DNA of 12,136 nucleotides from Chroococcidiopsidaceae cyanobacterium CP_BM_RX_35 (GTDB lineage Bacteria > Cyanobacteriota > Cyanobacteriia > Cyanobacteriales > Chroococcidiopsidaceae): positions 1 to 12,136 of the forward strand of contig JAFAVL010000304.1 in NCBI GenBank assembly GCA_019242465.1, written 5' to 3'. Positions 1 through 4,710 of this stretch are shown here, one piece after another. Made by a program: the position numbers and the translations under genes. Under the pieces are notes generated by a model. That model worked only from the letters and a program-made list of their open reading frames with translations. It ran no database searches and had not been told where the DNA came from. Numbering within the stretch: the first letter of the stretch is position 1; every line of letters starts with the position of its first letter.

Positions 1-1
1 A

Positions 2-454
2 AAGTCTCACTACAACGATGCATTCGTGATCGCTGGTGGTACTACTCAGAGTCGAACCTGTCCATTACTGCTAGAACAAGTTCGTCATCACAAGCGGTCT
101 TTGGAGCAGTTTTATGATGCCAGGTATCTTGATACTAGAAACAAACAGGCTAAGACTGGGACAGAGTTATCTTCTGGCCGTAGGACTCGTAACAAAAATC
201 TTAATGGTGAAAACTTGCGTCCTTATCGTGGTCATCAACTTAGCAAGGGTAGGCGTGCCATTAAAAAGAAACGCTATCCCTACAAGCAGCACGATATGGT
301 GCTATTTGAGGGAAAAGCTTATGAAGTTATTGGGATGCAGAACTTGGGAACGCGACTTAGTTTAAAACCAGATGCTAATTCTCAGACCAAGTACAAGACT
401 GCTGCTATAAGCAAAGTTAAACCATTGAGAAGAAGAGGTGATATCTGTGCATAA
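2..454 (+). CDS. iscB: IscB RNA-guided endonuclease, C-terminal part (5' end outside window)
   Basis: IscB is the transposon-encoded, omega-RNA-guided nuclease related to the ancestor of Cas9. The frame is open from the first codons of the window, so this is the end of a longer gene and not a complete small one. It opens with SHYNDAFVIAGG, the RuvC-III segment that supplies catalytic His and Asp. Next comes the very characteristic SGRRTRNKNLNGENLR block, then a basic stretch (LSKGRRAIKKKRYPYKQHD) and a small beta-rich end (VLFEGKAYEVIGMQNLGTR) typical of the IscB C-terminal RNA/target-adjacent-motif interaction region. About 150 residues are visible; the family is usually roughly 400-500 aa, so the PLMP, RuvC-I/II, bridge and HNH parts lie upstream. 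No frameshift is seen in the visible part. A GTG at 26 is only an internal codon. Family identity is established knowledge; activity is not testable from this fragment. Confidence 0.87.
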   Translation, partial: KSHYNDAFVIAGGTTQSRTCPLLLEQVRHHKRSLEQFYDARYLDTRNKQAKTGTELSSGRRTRNKNLNGENLRPYRGHQLSKGRRAIKKKRYPYKQHDMVLFEGKAYEVIGMQNLGTRLSLKPDANSQTKYKTAAISKVKPLRRRGDICA

Positions 455-575
455 CCAAGATCCATTGTCATCTAGCAAAACATTGAACCAGATGAATAAC
501 TCCGCCATTCCTCTCGGCGTTGGCGGAATAGCTGAAGCTGAAGCTGAAGGAGAAAACAAATGGCAGATCTTATAA
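447..575 (+). CDS. Possible 42-aa ORF coupled to the end of iscB
   Basis: A GTG at 447 overlaps the last 8 bases of iscB and is preceded by AGAGGTGAT at fair ribosome-binding distance. The frame runs 42 codons, past the parM start (560), and ends with TAA at 573-575. The product would contain a Gly-rich stretch (IPLGVGGI) followed by AEAEAEGE, which comes from a three-fold GCTGAA repeat. I do not recognise it. It could instead be untranslated leader: the reading frame contains a 7-bp hairpin and low-complexity DNA. The overlap arrangement at both ends hints at translational coupling, but that is inference. An ATG at 492 would give a shorter version. Confidence 0.22.
   Translation: MHNQDPLSSSKTLNQMNNSAIPLGVGGIAEAEAEGENKWQIL
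501..527 (+). other. Hairpin in the iscB-parM spacer
   Basis: TCCGCCA (501-507) and TGGCGGA (521-527) form a perfect 7-bp, G+C-rich stem around a 13-nt loop. No T-run follows, so it does not look like an intrinsic terminator. It sits 33 bases before the parM-like start. It may be a leader structure or part of the 3' boundary of the iscB-bearing element, because IS200/605-type ends are hairpins. Confidence 0.45.
531..548 (+). repeat. Three tandem copies of GCTGAA
   Basis: GCTGAA is repeated exactly three times and runs directly into AAGGAG, the ribosome-binding site of the downstream actin-like gene (547-552, 7 bases before the ATG at 560). It is a simple-sequence repeat that could vary in copy number by slippage. 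In the overlapping small frame it encodes Ala-Glu repeats. Confidence 0.6.
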
Positions 576-1708
576 TCGTCGTAGATCCAGGAAGGTCATT
601 ATCGAAAATCTTTTATTCTTACCGTGGACAGAAGCCCAAGCTATTGTTGATGGAGCCGGAAGTCATAGAGATGGATGTTAATATCCTAAGTGAGGAATAC
701 GAGAATAAGGTCGCTGGTGCTCACCCGGAAGAGTGTGCTTGGGTGCAAGCTGAAAACAATGCTTGGGCAGTAGGCTCTTTTGCTAAAGATAGCTTTCGTG
801 CCTGTAAGAACCTAAAGGAACGCAAGTCCGTTGACTCTCTTCCCAAGGTCTTAGCTGCACTAGGCATAATCATGGAACGAGAGGAGATTCCGGCATCTAA
901 TCTCAGCATCTGTCTTGGCTTGTTGCTACCCAAGGAAGAATGGGAAGCCCGTAAAGGCTTTGAGGTGAGGGTTAGAGAGGCGATCGCGCATTTTCGATTT
1001 CGACATCAAAGTCTATCGCTCAGATTAGAGGAATTTAATTGCTCTCCTGAAGGAGCAGGGCTAATTTACGAGCGCCGTCGCCAACTGGGTCAGGAATTCA
1101 AATCCCTGAATATCGGAGTGGTAATTGCTGGCTATCAGCATTGTTCTTACCTGACAATGAAACATGGGGTATTTGGACCTTGCGACACGATCGATTTAGG
1201 GTTTGCTAGACTCGTCGAACTTGTTCGGGATAGCACATCAGGGTTAGCGATCGAGTCGCTAACACCTGCCATTTGCCAAGCGGGATTGAAGGTAGACTGC
1301 GAGAAACTAGCGTACCTGTTTGATGAGGATGACCCTAAGCGCATCCATGAGTTGCCCTTGCTCGTCAAGGCGATTGAAAATGCTCAAAAACGCTATTGGG
1401 CTGGTCTACGCAGCTGGCTGAAGAATAGCTTTCCCCATCGGATGATGGATGAAATTGTGTTATCAGGAGGAACTGTAGGGTACTTCAAACCCTGGTTCAA
1501 GCAACTTTATCCCTCAGCTAGTTATTTAGAACAGCTAGAAAAGACCATTAAGCTTACGTTTACTCGGTCGTATCCTTTTAGGCTAAGTGATGGTAATAGC
1601 TTTTTTAACTACCTCAATGACCAGAATAACAAACGAGCTAAGAAGCTGGTGAGTTTAGGTGTATCGGCTAGAGGACCAAACTCCACAGTTGTGTTGGAAA
1701 GTAGGTAG
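560..1708 (+). CDS. ParM/StbA-like actin-family plasmid segregation ATPase
   Basis: Predicted bacterial actin of the ParM/StbA type, which polymerises with ATP to push sister plasmids apart. The protein is 382 aa, near the size expected for ParM-like actins (about 320-400 aa). The N-terminal VVDPGRSLSKIFY (residues 7-19) is the phosphate-1 loop with Asp9. LSICLGLLLPKEEW (115-128) and SPEGAGLIYE (162-171) occupy the positions of the conserved central actin-like strands. NIGVVIAGYQHCSYLTM (184-200) is a degenerate phosphate-2 loop in which the usual DxGxGT is replaced by AGYQHCS. IVLSGGTVGYFKP (299-311) is the adenosine-binding motif. The ATG has AAGGAG 7 bases upstream. It is the first gene of a six-gene run. 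The divergent phosphate-2 loop is odd and could change hydrolysis. No parR homologue is obvious next door, so the adaptor must be one of the unknown neighbours or lie elsewhere. Confidence 0.8.
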   Translation: MADLIIVVDPGRSLSKIFYSYRGQKPKLLLMEPEVIEMDVNILSEEYENKVAGAHPEECAWVQAENNAWAVGSFAKDSFRACKNLKERKSVDSLPKVLAALGIIMEREEIPASNLSICLGLLLPKEEWEARKGFEVRVREAIAHFRFRHQSLSLRLEEFNCSPEGAGLIYERRRQLGQEFKSLNIGVVIAGYQHCSYLTMKHGVFGPCDTIDLGFARLVELVRDSTSGLAIESLTPAICQAGLKVDCEKLAYLFDEDDPKRIHELPLLVKAIENAQKRYWAGLRSWLKNSFPHRMMDEIVLSGGTVGYFKPWFKQLYPSASYLEQLEKTIKLTFTRSYPFRLSDGNSFFNYLNDQNNKRAKKLVSLGVSARGPNSTVVLESR

Positions 1709-1754
1709 TTGAAATACAAGGTTGCATAAGGGCGAAAGTAATAAGCAGAGAAAT

Positions 1755-2516
1755 ATGCAAACAGTTGATTTAGTGCGAAGTTGTCGTAAGAATTTTGTGA
1801 AAACAGCCGCTAAACCGTTGGTGTTCAAGGTCTTAGAGAGTGTAAGCCAAAACCACCTTCATTTCTACCTGATTTGGTATTGGAGATCGAACCGGACTGT
1901 AGCGCGACCTCGGCAAATGCTGTTTGCAGCTTTATCTGCCTACTGGATGCCCTTTGCCTTACAGGAGTGTGGTGAATTCAGTCCAGCTCAGTTGAGGGAG
2001 TCGGCAGCGATCGCAATCCGCCAGTTGCAAGAACAAGTCCACACAGTCAAAATGCACTTTCTGATTGGAACTGATGAATCGGTACAGAAAGCTACTGTAT
2101 CAGCTCCAGCTGTTATCCTGCCTACAAACGAGGGAGGTGAAAGTGAATTCAGAGCGGTTCATACAGTGCAGCCCAACCACCTCTACTCTTACCTGGTCAG
2201 GTATTGGAGGTCAAACCGGACAGTAATGGAACCCCGGCAGATGCTGTTTTCAGCCTTATCTGCTTTTTGGTTGCCCTTCGCCTTACACAGCAGTGGTCGA
2301 TTTAGTGTTGATGAATTGAGAGAATATGCGGCGATCGCCACTCAACAGATGGAAGACCAAATCGAGCTGCTCAAAACTCACTTTTATCCAATGGAAGTTA
2401 TTTCTTGTTCCAGTCCGCCTTCTAAAGTTGAACTTAATGATGCGTTGGAGCAGGAAGAGCTTGATGACGATTCGGATTTATTTAACTCTGAACCAGAAGA
2501 AAACGAAAACCTATGA
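1755..2516 (+). CDS. Unknown protein with an internal duplicated ~72-aa domain
   Basis: I do not recognise the family. From the ATG at 1755 the product is 253 aa; a TTG at 1722 would add 11 residues but is a weaker start. The protein contains two copies of one helical domain. The first begins NHLHFYLIWYWRSNRTVARP and the second NHLYSYLVRYWRSNRTVMEP. Both continue PRQMLF(A/S)ALSA(Y/F)W(M/L)PFAL, an acidic helix and a Gln-rich helix ending K-HF. The copies are 324 bases (108 codons) apart and remain clearly similar at the DNA level. The C-terminal 35 residues are very acidic (EQEELDDDSDLF). It lies 46 bases after the actin-like gene and 15 before the next, so it is probably co-transcribed. A ParM adaptor or DNA-binding partner is a reasonable guess from position alone; the Trp/Arg-rich YWRSNRT motif could bind nucleic acid. 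Function unknown. Confidence 0.7.
   Translation: MQTVDLVRSCRKNFVKTAAKPLVFKVLESVSQNHLHFYLIWYWRSNRTVARPRQMLFAALSAYWMPFALQECGEFSPAQLRESAAIAIRQLQEQVHTVKMHFLIGTDESVQKATVSAPAVILPTNEGGESEFRAVHTVQPNHLYSYLVRYWRSNRTVMEPRQMLFSALSAFWLPFALHSSGRFSVDELREYAAIATQQMEDQIELLKTHFYPMEVISCSSPPSKVELNDALEQEELDDDSDLFNSEPEENENL
1851..2390 (+). repeat. Intragenic duplication, two copies 324 bp apart
   Basis: Copy one spans about 1851-2066 and copy two about 2175-2390. Both begin AACCACCT and keep long near-identical runs, for example TATTGGAG(A/G)TC(G/A)AACCGGAC, and both encode the YWRSNRTV...PRQMLF core. The copies are separated by a ~108-bp unique linker encoding a Ser/Thr/Ala-rich stretch. Each copy has a HIP1 or near-HIP1 GCGATCGC in the same place (2007 and 2331), so the octamer was either duplicated with the domain or gained in both. 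Confidence 0.75.
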
Positions 2517-2520
2517 GGAG
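2515..2520 (+). promoter_or_regulatory. Ribosome-binding site GAGGAG for the 2532 gene
   Basis: GAGGAG overlaps the TGA stop of the upstream gene (2514-2516) and lies 11 bases before the ATG at 2532. This supports that start and translational coupling of the two genes. Confidence 0.6.
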
Positions 2521-2531
2521 TTAGCTTCTGT

Positions 2532-2984
2532 ATGGACTTAGATGAATTTCAATTTGATGGTGGCTTTATTTCGTATAAGTTTGAACCGTTACCTTGGTCT
2601 TACACATTTACTGATGAAGCTCGTGCTAAATGGTATGACAGCGTGCAGTATTCTAAGAATTACAAGAAGGACATAGATTATCTGCGCGAACAATATCCCG
2701 AAGTTGCTCACTGGAATGATATAGTTTTGGTTGAGGCTTGGCTAGAATTCTGCACTGATGTTTACTACGCAAGTTTCCTAACTCCTAGTCGGGATTACTT
2801 GTTTTTAGCTTGGCTGTATGACATCTGCGATAAATATAAACAGAATAGTAACAACAAAGAAACGCTAACTGATTTCAATAACCCAAAACTTATCAAAGCT
2901 GCTAACCAACTATGGGCAATGTCTGGTCAAGAACTCAAAGATGAATCCGACAAAGTTAGCTGTGAAACCGAGGAATTTAAGTAG
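2532..2984 (+). CDS. Hypothetical protein, 150 aa, actin-operon gene
   Basis: No family recognised. The product is acidic and rich in aromatic residues. It starts MDLDEFQFDGGFISYKFEPL, and the middle contains WLEFCTDVYYASFLTPSRDYLFLAWLYD in pieces that look like amphipathic helices rather than membrane spans. The C-terminus is charged and disordered-looking (SDKVSCETEEFK). No signal peptide, zinc motif or nucleotide-binding motif is visible. It follows its upstream neighbour by 15 bases with GAGGAG at the stop/start junction, and its TAG lies 6 bases before the next ATG. It is therefore almost certainly translated as part of the same message as the actin-like gene. Function unknown. Confidence 0.68.
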   Translation: MDLDEFQFDGGFISYKFEPLPWSYTFTDEARAKWYDSVQYSKNYKKDIDYLREQYPEVAHWNDIVLVEAWLEFCTDVYYASFLTPSRDYLFLAWLYDICDKYKQNSNNKETLTDFNNPKLIKAANQLWAMSGQELKDESDKVSCETEEFK

Positions 2985-2990
2985 GATAAA

Positions 2991-3395
2991 ATGCTTTATC
3001 AAAGCGCTACAATTTGGGAATTTGATTGGAAAGGTCTGCCTGGTTGGGGGATCGAGGTTCGATATGGCAAGTTCAATTCTATTGAGCGAGCTGCAAAATT
3101 TGGTGCTTCTGTTCGCGGACTTCACCACCTCTTAGGACAAAATCATCTCTTACTCTGTGACGGAACTGAGCAAGTTCATATTATTAATAAAGTGGATATT
3201 ACCTTACGTAAGTTAAGGGAAGAATCTTTTGGAAAGTTAACGACAAATTCTTTAGAAGATCTCACAATGATCGAGTTAGATTTTGTTGAAATTTCAGAAT
3301 TACCGAAATCTTTTCATTCACTAGTTTATGGAATTGCTGATGAAGATGGACGAAGGCTTGAGGTTGACGGTTATTTGTATTTTCTAAGTCATTAA
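2991..3395 (+). CDS. Hypothetical protein, 134 aa, actin-operon gene
   Basis: No family recognised. The compact product begins MLYQSATIWEFDWKGLPGWG, with an alternating hydrophobic/charged pattern suggesting a beta-rich fold. A central section reads HHLLGQNHLLLCDGTEQVHI, followed by a helix (ITLRKLREESFGKL) and an acidic end (IADEDGRRLEVDGYLYFL). There is no transmembrane segment or signal peptide. The ATG has AGGA four bases upstream within the end of the previous gene (stop at 2982-2984), so translation is probably coupled. An overlapping opposite-strand frame has no comparable ribosome-binding site or operon fit. Base use is A+T-richer than the flanking genes, as in the 2532 gene. Function unknown. 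Confidence 0.68.
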   Translation: MLYQSATIWEFDWKGLPGWGIEVRYGKFNSIERAAKFGASVRGLHHLLGQNHLLLCDGTEQVHIINKVDITLRKLREESFGKLTTNSLEDLTMIELDFVEISELPKSFHSLVYGIADEDGRRLEVDGYLYFLSH

Positions 3396-3401
3396 ACGCA
3401 T

Positions 3402-3407
3402 AAGGAG
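3402..3407 (+). promoter_or_regulatory. Ribosome-binding site AAGGAG selecting the ATG at 3414
   Basis: AAGGAG directly abuts an ATG at 3408, leaving no spacer, but lies 6 bases before a second in-frame ATG at 3414. The second ATG is therefore the better start, giving MNFTELQEKF as the N-terminus. Confidence 0.65.
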
Positions 3408-3413
3408 ATGCCA

Positions 3414-4004
3414 ATGAACTTCACTGAACTACAAGAAAAATTCCACATTTCTCTAGAAGTCACCAAAAAAACTTTAGAAGCTTGTGGTTTAAGCTCGAAT
3501 CAAGCTGAATACACAGAAGAGGAAGTCGAGCGATTTAGCATAGCAAGACAGAGGATGGCTGATGGTTTATGCCGTTCCTACAATGATGTCAGGCGTTACT
3601 TTGCCGAAGTTGGTGTTCGACCAAGGACAACCGAGCCAGCCACGGTACATGATTTTCAAATTGATATGCAGGCGGCGGCTGAAAGTGCCGAATCTCTAGC
3701 TCAAGATTTTGAACAGGTCGTAGCAATAATGGCTTACGAACGGATTCAACAGATGCACGATAGTGGGGAGATGCACGCAGCAGCTCTCCAACTGATCCAA
3801 GAGCGAGGACTAGGTCCCTCAAAATTCTCATTTTTGGATAAGGCAGAAGAGTACCTCAAAAGCAGACGGCAATCGCGAACGCAACTTGTTATAGACTCAT
3901 CAGACTTAAAACAATTACCCGAATCGACAGAGCCCTCCCTCGAGAATCAGACCGAAGACATCGAACAGGTCCAACATGTGCAAGAGGATGTAAGCAATGC
4001 ATGA
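3414..4004 (+). CDS. Putative DNA-binding protein with MerR/IF2-N-like N-terminus and module shared with the next gene
   Basis: The 196-aa product starts with MNFTELQEKFHISLEVTKKT, a helix-turn-helix-like segment. It is followed by YTEEEVERFSIARQRMADG, a layout resembling small winged-helix (MerR- or IF2-N-like) domains, and then SYNDVRRYFAEVGVRPR. Residues 81-132 form a helical module, FQIDMQAAAESAESLAQDFE onward to IQQMHDSGEMHAAALQLIQERG; 29 of its 52 positions are identical in the next protein. The last 40 residues are acidic and probably disordered. The gene ends within the start of the 3997 gene (8-base overlap). A DNA-contacting adaptor for the actin filament or an operon regulator would fit, but this is inference from the N-terminal pattern and position; the fold is not certain. 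Confidence 0.68.
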   Translation: MNFTELQEKFHISLEVTKKTLEACGLSSNQAEYTEEEVERFSIARQRMADGLCRSYNDVRRYFAEVGVRPRTTEPATVHDFQIDMQAAAESAESLAQDFEQVVAIMAYERIQQMHDSGEMHAAALQLIQERGLGPSKFSFLDKAEEYLKSRRQSRTQLVIDSSDLKQLPESTEPSLENQTEDIEQVQHVQEDVSNA

Positions 4005-4233
4005 TACGAATCTTCAGCACAATTTAGCTGGGCAGGGCGACCAGCAGAAGCTCACGGCAGCAACTGGAGCCAAAGCTTTTGAACTGGATATAGAGGCAGT
4101 GACTGAGACTGCTAGAGTCTTGGCACAACAGTACAGGGAAGTTGTGGCAGTAATGACCTGTGAATGTATTCAACAGATGGTTGATAGTGGGCAGATGCAC
4201 GCGGCTTACCTTCAGTTACTGCGGCAGCGGGGG
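3654..4233 (+). repeat. Duplicated 156-bp module in adjacent genes
   Basis: Copies at 3654-3809 and 4078-4233 (424 bp apart) encode the shared 52-residue helical module. Long DNA matches remain, including CAACAGATG, GATAGTGGG and AGATGCACGC. Because 424 is not a multiple of three the copies lie in different frames. The arrangement is best read as duplication of a gene segment followed by divergence of the ends. Confidence 0.7.
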
Positions 4234-4674
4234 GGGATACGTTCTCCCAAAGTTCCCACTGCTGAAGAAAATACTACTAAGACTTTTACACTTCCTGGGC
4301 CTGATGAACTGAGCCAGGTGACTAGAGCCTTACTGGAAGAGCAGCTCAAAACCTTAATAGCTTCAGATGAAAATCATCTCAGAATTGAGAGAGAACGAGC
4401 AGCTCTGAAAGAGGCAGAGGCAAAAAAACGGCATCAGCGACGGATGGAATTGGTAATGGCAATACCTGGGGCGATCGCTCAAAGAATGAATACCTGGGTA
4501 ATTATGGTGCTTTATGGGGGGGCAATGCTAATTACCGGAATTAATCTGCCTCCAGGTGTCCTCTGCGCCCATCGGGGAGACTTCTGCTATGTGTTCCGCT
4601 TTCAGGAAACCAAAATGGCAATGGACGACCCAGTAGTTCAGCATCAGCCCAAGCGCCTACAGCAGCAGAAATAA
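3997..4674 (+). CDS. Coiled-coil protein with one membrane segment and the shared module
   Basis: The 225-aa product has no recognised family. Residues 28-79 are the module shared with the preceding protein (DSGQMHAAYLQLLRQRGG at its end). Residues about 104-150 form a charged helix likely to be a coiled coil (LLEEQLKTLIASDENHLRIE, then ERAALKEAEAKKRHQRR). Residues about 165-182 (NTWVIMVLYGGAMLITGI) form one hydrophobic membrane-spanning helix, followed by a short tail with two cysteines and a Gln-rich end. The ATG overlaps the previous stop by 8 bases and has AAGAGG seven bases upstream, so it is translationally coupled. A membrane anchor partnered through the common module with the putative DNA-binding protein is an attractive idea for a segregation or localisation system, but unproven. 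Confidence 0.7.
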   Translation: MHDTNLQHNLAGQGDQQKLTAATGAKAFELDIEAVTETARVLAQQYREVVAVMTCECIQQMVDSGQMHAAYLQLLRQRGGIRSPKVPTAEENTTKTFTLPGPDELSQVTRALLEEQLKTLIASDENHLRIERERAALKEAEAKKRHQRRMELVMAIPGAIAQRMNTWVIMVLYGGAMLITGINLPPGVLCAHRGDFCYVFRFQETKMAMDDPVVQHQPKRLQQQK

Positions 4675-4710
4675 GCGCGCGATCACAATTCTATATCTTG
4701 TCAATTCTCT

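Noticed and set aside
4675..4710. Spacer considered as a telomere-resolution palindrome
   Set aside because: No long palindrome is present here, nor was one found by eye elsewhere in the window; the target site must lie outside or was missed.
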